Shown one piece after another: positions 6,120 to 11,628 of a DNA stretch of 38,603 nucleotides (positions are counted from its first letter, which is position 1; each line of letters begins with the position of its first letter). This stretch comes from a virus. A model generated the notes under the pieces. That model was not told the origin of the DNA and did no database searches. It was given only the letters and a program-made list of their open reading frames with translations. Location of the stretch: IMG/VR virus record IMGVR_UViG_3300027996_000077, positions 1 through 38,603 of that record; one strand, written 5' to 3'. Position numbers and translations under genes: made by a program.

Positions 6120-6149
6120 GTCTCTTCCGTGAGACGGGTTTATATTTAG
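6120..6149 (-). repeat. Intercistronic hairpin plus shared 3' tail, copy 1
   Basis: On the minus strand the gene ending at 6146 has its stop inside CTAAATATAAACC, followed by a GTCTC/GAGAC hairpin (arms 6131-6135 and 6120-6124, 6-base loop). The 13-base word GGTTTATATTTAG (+ strand, 6137-6149) recurs at 6580-6592 with a hairpin of the same geometry but a different stem sequence. Confidence 0.45.
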
Positions 6150-6451
6150 TCGCATTTTTTAACTTCAAGTTTTTTGTACTCGTTTCTGTACTGATATTTT
6201 GAGACAAATTCGACTCCCATTTCTTTTTGAAGCATGGCCTTATCAAATAATGTTGAGTACCCGTCTTTTTGTACGATCACATAGTCTCCTGCAATGATTG
6301 TTTCCGTGTCTTTTTGCTCCATTAATATTGTGAAAAATTCCTTGAGTTCTTTCTCCTGTTTTTTCAGCTTATTCATTTTTTGTCTGATCATATTCAGTCT
6401 TCCGGCCTTGCTAATGACGTTTTGTTTTGTGGTTTTATGTTGCTTGCTCAT
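6146..6451 (-). CDS. Coiled-coil phage protein, 101 aa
   Basis: The ATG at 6451 is chosen because GGGG lies 7 bases upstream; the ATG at 6457 is too close to that site. It begins MSKQHKTTKQNVISKAGRLN, followed by a long Lys/Glu coiled-coil helix (about residues 20-50) and a small strand-rich end with IIAGDYVIVQKDGYSTLFDK and YRNEYKKLEV. The order helix, 'I-x-x-GDY-x-V', 'FDKxxLxxE', 'Y-x-KxxxYRxLxV' is like the small proteins often found beside YqaJ-type phage exonucleases. No such nuclease is in this window, so the link to recombination is only a resemblance. Confidence 0.65.
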   Translation of the reverse strand: MSKQHKTTKQNVISKAGRLNMIRQKMNKLKKQEKELKEFFTILMEQKDTETIIAGDYVIVQKDGYSTLFDKAMLQKEMGVEFVSKYQYRNEYKKLEVKKCD

Positions 6452-6462
6452 GTTCATTCCCC

Positions 6463-6543
6463 TTAAAGGTTGATGGTTCTATAGTTGTTAAAAATCTCCA
6501 GCATTAACATTGTTGCTCCGATTATGATTGCAAAAGTGATCAT
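6463..6543 (-). CDS. One-helix membrane peptide, 26 aa
   Basis: The frame reads MITFAIIIGATMLMLEIFNN followed by YRTINL. Residues 2-17 form one hydrophobic segment, enough to cross a membrane, and the end is polar. AAGGA lies 7 bases before the ATG. The stop is 11 bases before the next ATG, and that gene's ribosome site starts right after it. Position, ribosome site and composition fit a real small membrane protein. Phage peptides of this kind often modulate host membrane enzymes or block other phages; the target here is unknown. Confidence 0.55.
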   Translation of the reverse strand: MITFAIIIGATMLMLEIFNNYRTINL

Positions 6544-6563
6544 TGTGAGTTCCTTTCCTCTAT

Positions 6564-6592
6564 GAGCCATCCTTGGCTCGGTTTATATTTAG
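6564..6592 (-). repeat. Intercistronic hairpin plus shared 3' tail, copy 2
   Basis: After the stop at 6589 the minus strand reads TAAATATAAACC, then a GAGCC/GGCTC hairpin (arms 6575-6579 and 6564-6568, 6-base loop). Compared with copy 1 at 6120-6149, the 13-base word is identical while the stem bases differ in a pairing-preserving way. Confidence 0.45.
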
Positions 6593-7200
6593 GTCGCCAG
6601 ATGAATCATAAAACGGCGTTGAATCGTCCCTAATGGATTGACATTTTTTCCATAATACAGATCGGTGACGATCCTTAATAATTCGGTTCGGTCATCAGTT
6701 AAGTATGCATCTTCGATGCCACAATATGAGCACTGCTCGGAGTACATATCTTCGATGAACCGCTTCAGATATTTTTCATTGACGGTGCTCATGAATTTTG
6801 ATCCGACTGTTTTGGTAATGTTCTCAACGAAGTCATCATAATACTGTTCGAGGTCTTCTTTCTGTTGATCTGCCTCACGTTGGTAATAATCATCGTCGTC
6901 CAATACTGGATAATCAGTCAGCGCTTCAGCAATATCATCGAGCTTTTTAAGTTGATCGATTGCAGATTCATGAACAAGGATCTGCTCAAACCATCCACAA
7001 GCCCAATGTCCAAAACGATGAACCTCGACCGTTCCATCTTGTTCCCCACCGAGCATAAATAATGAGGTGGCGAAGTTCGATTGAGTTAAGATGTCCGAGT
7101 CCCTGCCTTGTGATGGGCCGATGTACCATTCTGATAAGTCTGGTCCCATATAGTTGTCGCTTCGTTCCCATTTATTTATGTGGTTGTATTTCTTCTTCAT
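6589..7200 (-). CDS. Conserved phage hypothetical protein, 203 aa
   Basis: The N-terminal third reads SEWYIGPSQGRDSDILTQSN and VEVHRFGHWACGWFEQILVH, then a helix ending in LTDYPVLDDDDY. The order 'Y-x-x-x-GQxRDSD-x-LxxSNF', 'HWAxGWxExIxVH' and 'ALxDYPVLDxxDY' is a widespread phage family of unknown function. A CSYCGIEDAY segment near residue 158 might add a metal site. The ATG at 7200 is preceded by AAGGAGG with a 5-base gap. The stop is embedded in the hairpin-tail repeat at 6564-6592. The distribution of the family in early phage operons suggests a host-interaction role, but this is unproven. Confidence 0.75.
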   Translation of the reverse strand: MKKKYNHINKWERSDNYMGPDLSEWYIGPSQGRDSDILTQSNFATSLFMLGGEQDGTVEVHRFGHWACGWFEQILVHESAIDQLKKLDDIAEALTDYPVLDDDDYYQREADQQKEDLEQYYDDFVENITKTVGSKFMSTVNEKYLKRFIEDMYSEQCSYCGIEDAYLTDDRTELLRIVTDLYYGKNVNPLGTIQRRFMIHLAT

Positions 7201-7210
7201 GATCGCCTCC

Positions 7211-7372
7211 TTATTTAATGATTGCGTCCAATATCCTACACATATCGATCATTGATATGGTGTTGCCTAGTTCATTGTCTTTCACCCACTGGATGATCAT
7301 TTGTTGTGGATTGATTCCAGCGTATTTGGTTTTGATGTTGGCTGCCGTGTTAATGATTGTTGTTTGGCTCAT
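7211..7372 (-). CDS. Hypothetical small early protein, 53 aa
   Basis: The frame starts MSQTTIINTAANIKTKYAGI and ends MIDMCRILDAIIK. It looks like two short helices around NPQQMIIQWV. AAGGAG lies 7 bases before the ATG at 7372. Its stop directly precedes the AAGGAGG of the next gene. It is the first gene of the long minus-strand early operon (7372 down to 3255) and therefore the first translated product after the regulatory region. No family recognised. Confidence 0.6.
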   Translation of the reverse strand: MSQTTIINTAANIKTKYAGINPQQMIIQWVKDNELGNTISMIDMCRILDAIIK

Positions 7373-7423
7373 GTGTTAACTCCTTGCGATCATTACTTAA
7401 TCAGTTGCCGAGTTGTTGCGGCA

Positions 7424-7465
7424 GATACAAAAACTATCGGGAAAAATTTGGAAAACTTTAGAAAA
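7424..7465 (-). promoter_or_regulatory. Shared upstream motif, copy 3 (diverged)
   Basis: On the minus strand TTTTCTAAAGTTTTCC (7465-7450) and then TTTCCCGATAGTTTTTGTAT match, in the same order and spacing, the two blocks found at 10101-10063. It lies about 50 bases upstream of the gene starting at 7372, where the early operon promoter is expected. Confidence 0.4.
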
Positions 7466-7761
7466 AACTTTTTTTATTTTACAAGTCAGTGAAAACAAAG
7501 GCGAATTAGGGCAAAAAAATTACCTTATGTTTGATTGAACATAGCGGTTTTCATTGCAATGATCAGTTTCGCTACTGCAATCACTTACCGTAATGATCAG
7601 TCTGGCTAATGGATACGATCAAACTTGCTTCATTTATGTATGGGCTCAATCATGTGCAATTTGCATAAGAAGGCGTTCATTATACATTGGATACATGGGC
7701 TCCAGGTATCATGATTGCGGGGATTAATAATAAGTGGAAACTGAGGTGCTCATTTACTGTT

Positions 7762-7782
7762 GTGATATCATCATGATATCAC
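7762..7782. promoter_or_regulatory. Perfect 10-bp-arm palindrome, operator-like
   Basis: GTGATATCAT (7762-7771) and ATGATATCAC (7773-7782) are exact inverted arms around one base. This size and symmetry suit a dimeric repressor. No gene starts immediately beside it, so it may act at a distance or mark a replication protein site. Confidence 0.45.
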
Positions 7783-7883
7783 CATGCAAGCATGTTCATT
7801 ATACAGTAGTATGCTGAACAACCATATATGGTGTGTGGATCTACTGCGCAGGCGTGAACATGGAGCCATGGTTCATTTATATA

Positions 7884-7897
7884 GGGGGGTGCCCCCC
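7884..7897 (-). terminator. G6/C6 hairpin, possible weak terminator
   Basis: GGGGGG-TG-CCCCCC can form a five-pair GC stem with a four-base loop. On the minus strand it follows the gene ending at 7976 and is followed by TATATAAAT, not a true T-run. A second possible stem before ATTTTTC lies at about 7935-7965. Termination here is possible but not secure. Confidence 0.3.
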
Positions 7898-7975
7898 GTC
7901 TGTTCTGGAAATATATATAACTTATTTCGTCTCGAAAAATCCCGGCTCCAAATTTCCGCCCGGCCTCTGATTTCA

Positions 7976-8218
7976 CTACGATAGCATGGCGCTATCATCA
8001 AGAAACTTCCAAATTTGTTTCTCAGCTCTTAGCAGAATCGCGCGGCCTGTAGACTCCATGGATGCGAAGGCGCTTTTACCATCCAAACTTATTCCGTGCA
8101 CATGAAAGTTCACACCGAACACATTGACGGCATCGAATGGATTATCGAAGTTTCTTCGGAACAGCTCACGGAGTGTGTAGTGGTCTTTGAACTCTGAGAT
8201 GTTTACGTGTTCGTACAT
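7976..8218 (-). CDS. Hypothetical protein, 80 aa
   Basis: Begins MYEHVNISEFKDHYTLREL and includes VFGVNFHVHGISLDGKSAFA, with a helix at the end. No family recognised. The ribosome site is poor (AGAG, 9 bases before the ATG). The ATG lies in a 15-base stretch identical to the start region of the gene at 11608 (both read AAACACCACATGTAC on the minus strand), which supports this start and hints at shared translational or operator control. It is the last gene before the large non-coding region. Confidence 0.55.
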   Translation of the reverse strand: MYEHVNISEFKDHYTLRELFRRNFDNPFDAVNVFGVNFHVHGISLDGKSAFASMESTGRAILLRAEKQIWKFLDDSAMLS

Positions 8219-8262
8219 GTGGTGTTTGCTCTGGGTTCAGTTGTTATTAGTCTAGTGAACAC

Positions 8263-8967
8263 CTAATTTCTGCAAATTTTACACTCTGACTTTCTGTGTC
8301 TGCGTTTCTTAGGTGTATATCCATTCTTAAATTTATCCCTTAAACTTAATAAATCAGCAGGTTGGGTGTCCCTTTGGGGCGATCGAAATGTATGGCCTAT
8401 GTCGGTTTCCCAGTCAACGCCTTGCTGATAATATTCCGGCCAATCAACCCAAAGCCGATACCATTCATAAAGGGTTTGATAAAAACAAACAGCACAGTCC
8501 GTTCTTGCGGGTGGCGAAAAACCCCTTAATTTACAATAATCGATAACGTCATTTATTTTCCATCCTTCATCTCTTAACGGGTATGCGTAATCCGCAAAAT
8601 CACCGTACAAACCAACTCGGCTGGTTTCATCTGCCCTAAGACCAACGGCAAGTATTTTGCGTTCGCCGTGCTTTAGAAATTTAATACAAGGCTCTATTTT
8701 GATCTGAATAGTACACCAGCGCATCCGCCAATTTGGCAAACAATTATGCTCTTCGATCAATTCGGCCAAGGTCGGTGCTTTTAGATTAATCAACTCCGCT
8801 CCGGTATACTCGACAATCCGGTCAATATGTTTACGGACTGGCGGTAGTTCGTTTCCGGTGGCGGTATGTAATAATTTGAACGGTTTACCGAGTTCATGCA
8901 ATCGCAAAGCCATTGCCGTTGAATCTTTACCACCTGAAAACGCTACTATCATCCGTTCAATATCCAT
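8263..8967 (-). CDS. PP-loop ATPase, PAPS reductase/DndC-like, 234 aa
   Basis: The N-terminus reads MIVAFSGGKDSTAMALRLHE; SGGKDST at residues 11-17 is the PP-loop that binds ATP in adenine nucleotide alpha hydrolases. RWCTIQIK (83-90) and a helix-strand order typical of the PAPS reductase family follow. Cys occur at 76, 85, 158, 161 (DCAVC), 229 and 232 (ECKIC), enough for a metal or Fe-S site. Family members reduce activated sulphate or load sulphur onto nucleic acids (DndC, in phosphorothioation). In phages the substrate is often unknown. No dnd partner genes are visible, so base or backbone modification is a guess. Its start overlaps the upstream gene by 11 bases. Confidence 0.75.
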   Translation of the reverse strand: MDIERMIVAFSGGKDSTAMALRLHELGKPFKLLHTATGNELPPVRKHIDRIVEYTGAELINLKAPTLAELIEEHNCLPNWRMRWCTIQIKIEPCIKFLKHGERKILAVGLRADETSRVGLYGDFADYAYPLRDEGWKINDVIDYCKLRGFSPPARTDCAVCFYQTLYEWYRLWVDWPEYYQQGVDWETDIGHTFRSPQRDTQPADLLSLRDKFKNGYTPKKRRHRKSECKICRN

Positions 8968-9418
8968 TGGTATTCTGAACAGCCCTTAATTTTCTTTCCA
9001 ATTCCCAGTATTCAACTGGATTCTTGGCGCATGTATTCAGCAGCGACTCGTTGAATAAATCTCCTCCCGTGAAAACAAAACATCTTTTTAGTTTGTCAAT
9101 TGTGCTGTACCCATGACGGACGGCCTTAATTTCCTTGTAAATAGGGTGTTCGCCGTTCCACCATTGCCCACTTGCTTTAATAACACTCCCGTCTAACATC
9201 GGGATATCAAATTTTCGACCGGCAAAAGCTTGGGAATATTTATCAGGTCTGCCGTAATAATAGCAGCTGTAAAATCCGCTATCTTCAGCGAGCAATAAGT
9301 TGCCTTTTTTCACGTATTTAAAATCTGGCAGCCTGTTCAGAACAACGAAACGCTGCCCACTTTTTTCGTTAATTACATGCTTTATTACTCTTATTTTTTT
9401 ACCAAAAGGCCAAAACAC
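8957..9418 (-). CDS. Conserved phage hypothetical protein, 153 aa
   Basis: Starts with GTG at 9418, with GGAGG 7 bases upstream. The N-terminal MFWPFGKKIRVIKHVI is hydrophobic then basic but too short for a clear membrane anchor. The centre reads YSQAFAGRKFDIPMLDGSVI then KASGQWWNG, a block (AGRxFxxPxxDG-x-x-x-x-GQWW) seen in phage hypotheticals. The end has a helix, NPVEYWELERKLRA. It overlaps the PP-loop gene by 11 bases, so the two are translated together and may act together, but no activity can be assigned. Confidence 0.65.
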   Translation of the reverse strand: MFWPFGKKIRVIKHVINEKSGQRFVVLNRLPDFKYVKKGNLLLAEDSGFYSCYYYGRPDKYSQAFAGRKFDIPMLDGSVIKASGQWWNGEHPIYKEIKAVRHGYSTIDKLKRCFVFTGGDLFNESLLNTCAKNPVEYWELERKLRAVQNTNGY

Positions 9419-9447
9419 TATAAATCCTCCGTATTAAAAACCTTAGT

Positions 9448-9828
9448 TTATTGAACTTCTAAGCCAAAAGCACAGCAACCGAATCGGATGTCTTTATCAA
9501 AATCATTTGGGTCGTGGTCATCCCATACGCCGTTTATATCTTTAACCTTAGTACCTTTAGGCAATGCCAAAGCAATATGCAAAGGGACCAACAATAGATC
9601 ATTGCCTTCATCCCACGAAGAACACCCAAGAGTTTTTAGCTGTTCACGGCTGGCTTTTGTTAAATCGACATCTTTGAGCATATCGACTATCTTGCCCATT
9701 ATTTTGTTGTTTTCTTTACGGGAAAACTCGTCATTCCAAGACTTGTCGTAAACCTTTGTGCAAAAAATATAAGAAACACCTCTATTCATTCCTTGCAAAA
9801 TTTTATCAAATTCATCTTGCGGTATCAT
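9448..9828 (-). CDS. Hypothetical protein, 126 aa
   Basis: The ATG at 9828 has AAAGG 8-9 bases upstream; a GTG three codons earlier would sit on the ribosome site. The product begins MIPQDEFDKILQGMNRGVSY. It later contains LLLVPLHIALALPKGTKV, followed by an acidic DDHDPNDFDKDIRFGCCAFG. The end resembles short phage proteins with a 'P-x-x-x-x-LPxGTxV-x-x-x-x-G' loop. No family is assigned. It lies between the 57-aa membrane protein and the 153-aa gene on the same strand. Confidence 0.6.
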   Translation of the reverse strand: MIPQDEFDKILQGMNRGVSYIFCTKVYDKSWNDEFSRKENNKIMGKIVDMLKDVDLTKASREQLKTLGCSSWDEGNDLLLVPLHIALALPKGTKVKDINGVWDDHDPNDFDKDIRFGCCAFGLEVQ

Positions 9829-9843
9829 TTTGTTCACCTTTCA

Positions 9844-10017
9844 TTAGATTCTGGAACATCGCATAACAAATTCCTGACCTTTGTATTCGCATTTGTAATA
9901 CATCGCTGATTTTTCTTTTATGATATTATTTGCATGGCGATAACCAATAAAAAAACCTATCGCCGCTGCTATAAGAACCATAGTAATCAACCAAATATCG
10001 TCCAGCTTGTGTATCAT
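9844..10017 (-). CDS. Single-pass membrane protein, 57 aa
   Basis: The frame begins MIHKLDDIWLITMVLIAAAI and continues GFFIGYRHANNIIKEKS; residues 8-25 form one transmembrane helix. The C-terminal part has two Cys (YYKCEYKGQEFVMRCSRI) and may face the periplasm. AAGGA lies 6 bases before the ATG at 10017. It is the first gene after the shared motif at 10063-10101. The arrangement of anchor plus short Cys-containing tail is common among small phage membrane proteins, but I do not recognise the family. Confidence 0.65.
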   Translation of the reverse strand: MIHKLDDIWLITMVLIAAAIGFFIGYRHANNIIKEKSAMYYKCEYKGQEFVMRCSRI

Positions 10018-10062
10018 CGTAATTCCTTAATCATTAGATTTTTGAATATTATGCATACGGAT

Positions 10063-10101
10063 AATACACAAATCGGAATATCAAGGAAAAACTTTAGAAA
10101 A
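10063..10101 (-). promoter_or_regulatory. Shared upstream motif, copy 2
   Basis: On the minus strand this has TTTTCTAAAGTTTTTCC (10101-10085), then TTCCGATTTGTGTATTAT (about 10078-10061), about 45 bases upstream of the ATG at 10017. The second block matches 728-746 and both blocks match 7424-7465. TATTAT could act as a -10, but no TTGACA-like box stands 16-18 bases before it. Confidence 0.45.
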
Positions 10102-10140
10102 TCGTATAAACCACCAGATATATAGCCTTATTCAGTACAA

Positions 10141-10251
10141 TTAAAATTTTCTATTTTGAACGTGGAGGGTAGACGGTTTGACCCGCCCACTGTATACAAT
10201 GCCTGACTGCTCCGAGTTACGTGCGCACCCTTCTGCACCAGATACCCCCAT
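10141..10251 (-). CDS. Possible 36-aa ORF over a structured segment
   Basis: A short frame reads MGVSGAEGCARNSEQSGIVY followed by 16 more residues, with AAGG 8 bases before the ATG. The same DNA forms a strong hairpin (10162-10190, GTGG and GGGT arms with one bulge). An end-to-end 7-bp pairing, GGGGGTA with TACCCTC, also exists. The segment is more GC-rich than its surroundings. It could be a small gene, a structured RNA, or the terminator of the unit ending at 10267. The coding call is weak. Confidence 0.2.
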   Translation of the reverse strand: MGVSGAEGCARNSEQSGIVYSGRVKPSTLHVQNRKF

Positions 10252-10266
10252 AAATTAAACCTTGGT

Positions 10267-10443
10267 TTATCGAACGCGCCTTTCCTTGAGATAGTACTTG
10301 TTTAATATTCCCTCTGCTATCGGGACATACTTACTCCAACCGATTGGCGCATTATCGTTATCGATTTCTGACATAAAGAACGCCAGCTCCCATTCTGGCC
10401 TAGTTTCTATTTCTTTCTCTACATATGTTGGGTCAGACACCAT
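10267..10443 (-). CDS. Conserved small phage protein, 58 aa
   Basis: The frame begins MVSDPTYVEKEIETRPEWEL and continues AFFMSEIDNDNAPIGWSKY, ending in a basic helix. The order 'RPEWxLAFxxSExxNDNAPIGWSxYxxxA' is a well-repeated phage small protein of unknown function. AAGGAG lies 6 bases before the ATG at 10443. The tandem operators at 10493-10555 lie directly upstream, so this is the probable target of that repression, or it belongs to the end of the regulatory cassette transcript. Confidence 0.7.
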   Translation of the reverse strand: MVSDPTYVEKEIETRPEWELAFFMSEIDNDNAPIGWSKYVPIAEGILNKYYLKERRVR

Positions 10444-10492
10444 ATATAACTCCTTAATCAGTTCAGGAAATTTTAGTTTCTTTGAACGTCAT

Positions 10493-10514
10493 TTTATACC
10501 TCATCGGGTATAAA
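10493..10514. promoter_or_regulatory. Operator A of a tandem pair
   Basis: TTTATACC-TCATC-GGGTATAAA is an inverted repeat of about 8 paired positions, differing from operator B at one symmetric position. It lies 50 bases upstream of the ATG at 10443. Confidence 0.6.
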
Positions 10515-10533
10515 CCCCCTTGTTTCATAGCGT

Positions 10534-10555
10534 TTTATACCCGTTCGGGTATAAA
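10534..10555. promoter_or_regulatory. Operator B of a tandem pair
   Basis: TTTATACCC-GTTC-GGGTATAAA is a perfect 9-base inverted repeat. Its centre is 41 bases from the centre of operator A, close to four helical turns, so two dimers would sit on the same face of the DNA. The site lies just past the stop of the membrane protein gene at 10562. The binding protein is not identified; the two helix-turn-helix products encoded just to the right are the nearest candidates. Confidence 0.65.
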
Positions 10556-10561
10556 TCTTGT

Positions 10562-10789
10562 TCACTGAACATTCATCAACGAGTAGACCAGTGCCATGAC
10601 ACTCATCATCACGGACACAGCGGAGACACACAGTGCAGCCAGTGAGAGCGGGTTACCTTTGATGAGTGGTGGTGGTGGCCCCATGGGTCCAATGACTTTA
10701 TAGATTCTGGTACCTCCGACTTCGCCTATGTCTGTTATCACGCTTCCTACTGGTAGTATTATTTTTTCATCGTTAAGATCAAGTATCAT
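10562..10789 (-). CDS. C-terminal-anchored small membrane protein, 75 aa
   Basis: The ATG at 10789 has GAGG 6 bases upstream and overlaps the preceding gene by 11 bases; the longer frame to 10891 lies inside that gene. The N-terminal part MILDLNDEKIILPVGSVIT is strand-like, followed by GPMGPPPPLIKG and then a hydrophobic segment (PLSLAALCVSAVSVMMSVMA, about 20-24 residues) to the end. The proline stretch would act as a spacer between a small cytosolic head and the membrane helix. No family recognised. Confidence 0.6.
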   Translation of the reverse strand: MILDLNDEKIILPVGSVITDIGEVGGTRIYKVIGPMGPPPPLIKGNPLSLAALCVSAVSVMMSVMALVYSLMNVQ

Positions 10790-11141
10790 CTTTGACCTCA
10801 CATTTGCGCAGTGCTTTACGGATGGTAGCTTTTGACATGGATGTGATCTGTGAGATTTCTTGAACTGACAGTCCTCGTTTTTTAAATTCACGGATGCGGT
10901 GGTCTGTATCGGAGTCAGTTGGCACTGCTGGTTTTGTCATATTGCCACGGGCTTCGAGGCCGTCTAGTACGTTTGGTATATGTTCTGTATGTTTGGAGAT
11001 GTGTTGGATGATGCATGCGCAGCACATAGTGGTTGCCAGTGGTTCATCGATCATGTCACGGATTTCGTGAGTTGACTGTCGGTCTCCGCACCTCTCACAT
11101 ATGGGTAGGTAGTCGCGGTCATTGGGCAGTGTGATTTCCAT
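10779..11141 (-). CDS. Zinc-ribbon plus helix-turn-helix regulator, 120 aa
   Basis: The start is the ATG at 11141, with GGAG 6 bases upstream and right after the previous stop; the longer frame uses TTG and overlaps the Fis-like gene by 89 bases. Residues 15-18 (CERC) and 40-43 (CCAC) could bind one zinc. A flexible middle then leads to RIREFKKRGLSVQEISQITS and MSKATIRKALRK (82-113), a textbook helix-turn-helix of the resolvase/ParB-like kind, where the second helix reads DNA. It is likely a phage transcription regulator that may act on the operators at 10493-10555. Confidence 0.7.
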   Translation of the reverse strand: MEITLPNDRDYLPICERCGDRQSTHEIRDMIDEPLATTMCCACIIQHISKHTEHIPNVLDGLEARGNMTKPAVPTDSDTDHRIREFKKRGLSVQEISQITSMSKATIRKALRKCEVKDDT

Positions 11142-11142
11142 G

Positions 11143-11352
11143 TTAGACTCCGGTATTTGTGGTTTGTCTATTTCGTCCAAGGTCTCTAAGATTCCATTGA
11201 TCCAGTTTTCGGTGGAGCGTTCTGATGGCAATGCCTAGCACCTTTGCTGTTTGTGTGAGGTTATATTCGCAGTGGTTAAGAGTGGCAAGTATGAATATGC
11301 GTTCGCATGATTCAAGGTTAATTCCTAGTTTTATGGTGATATCAGATTTCAT
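11143..11352 (-). CDS. Fis/HTH_8-type DNA-binding protein, 69 aa
   Basis: Residues 17-55 read as the Fis-type DNA-binding end of NtrC-family activators: CERIFILATLNHCEYNLTQT and AKVLGIAIRTLHRKLDQW. The 'ALxxxxxNxxxAAxxLGIxRRTLxRKLxxW' pattern is clear. There is no sigma54-activating AAA+ domain; the protein is only the DNA-binding part, which makes it like a stand-alone Fis. It probably binds and bends DNA as a dimer and could serve early/late gene control or replication. The start overlaps the upstream gene by 11 bases; no strong ribosome site, so coupling is likely. Confidence 0.75.
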   Translation of the reverse strand: MKSDITIKLGINLESCERIFILATLNHCEYNLTQTAKVLGIAIRTLHRKLDQWNLRDLGRNRQTTNTGV

Positions 11353-11608
11353 TTAAAATATTTCTTCTTTCATCGTCAGAGATAAAACAGCCATCTGCTT
11401 TTCTTGCGTCATCCATGGAGTGGAAGCCATACTGTAACATTTTAAAAATAGCGTTTGGTTTCTCGGTTACAATTTCTGGCCCTTCATTTTTCATATATAT
11501 TGTGGTGAGCTTTTCGTTTTCACAATCTGTTTCAAAAGAGGTGACGTAGTCAAAGTTGATGTAGATTTTTTTATTGGTCTGTGGCTCTGTCAGCTGCATG
11601 AAGTACAT
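11342..11608 (-). CDS. Hypothetical protein with FlbD-like N-terminus, 88 aa
   Basis: First gene of the regulatory cassette. It begins MYFMQLTEPQTNKKIYINFD and continues YVTSFETDCENEKLTTIYMK, a strand-turn-strand pattern ('I-x-L-x-x-x-x-x-x-x-x-I-N-x-x-x-I') like the small FlbD family and like several phage proteins. The C-terminal part is helical and charged. GGAA lies 7 bases before the ATG at 11608; a second ATG at 11599 lacks a site. The start region shares 15 identical bases with that of the gene at 8218. It is translated from an mRNA whose leader can fold (11629-11717). Confidence 0.6.
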   Translation of the reverse strand: MYFMQLTEPQTNKKIYINFDYVTSFETDCENEKLTTIYMKNEGPEIVTEKPNAIFKMLQYGFHSMDDARKADGCFISDDERRNILNEI

Positions 11609-11628
11609 GTGGTGTTTCCTTTTTTGAT

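Larger units (their letters stand above)
7373..7975. other. 600-bp regulatory or origin-like region
   Basis: No convincing gene lies here. Visible structure: a leader hairpin TGCCG/CGGCA (7406-7410, 7419-7423); shared promoter-like motif (7424-7465); inverted repeat TATGTT/AACATA (7526-7531, 7538-7543); direct repeat AATGATCAGT (7558-7567, 7592-7601); four same-direction boxes TTCATT(T)AT at 7629, 7676, 7795 and 7872, two of them inside an identical GTTCATTATAC; a 10-bp-arm palindrome at 7762-7782; the palindrome ACCATATATGGT (7821-7832); and a G6/C6 hairpin at 7884-7897. Such repeat-rich gaps are typical of replication origins or early control regions; neither is proven. Confidence 0.45.

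Noticed and set aside
7558-7804. CRISPR-like array from the short repeats
   Set aside because: Repeats are only 10-11 bases, present in two copies each, unevenly spaced, and no cas gene is present.
7779-7984. Opposing 65- and 66-codon frames in the non-coding region
   Set aside because: Both cross the palindromes and the G6/C6 hairpin, have no good ribosome site and no conserved-looking sequence. One starts at GTG directly on the upstream stop.
10158-10246. tRNA-like segment on the minus strand
   Set aside because: GGGGGTA and TACCCTC can pair as a 7-bp acceptor-like stem and a 5-bp arm with GTCAAA loop resembles a T arm, but the T loop has 6 bases, no 5-bp anticodon stem with a 7-base loop can be built, and no CCA end is in place.
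11143-11231. TTG start at 11231 for the zinc-ribbon/HTH regulator
   Set aside because: It overlaps the Fis-like gene by 89 bases with no ribosome site, while the ATG at 11141 has GGAG at ideal spacing and follows the stop directly.
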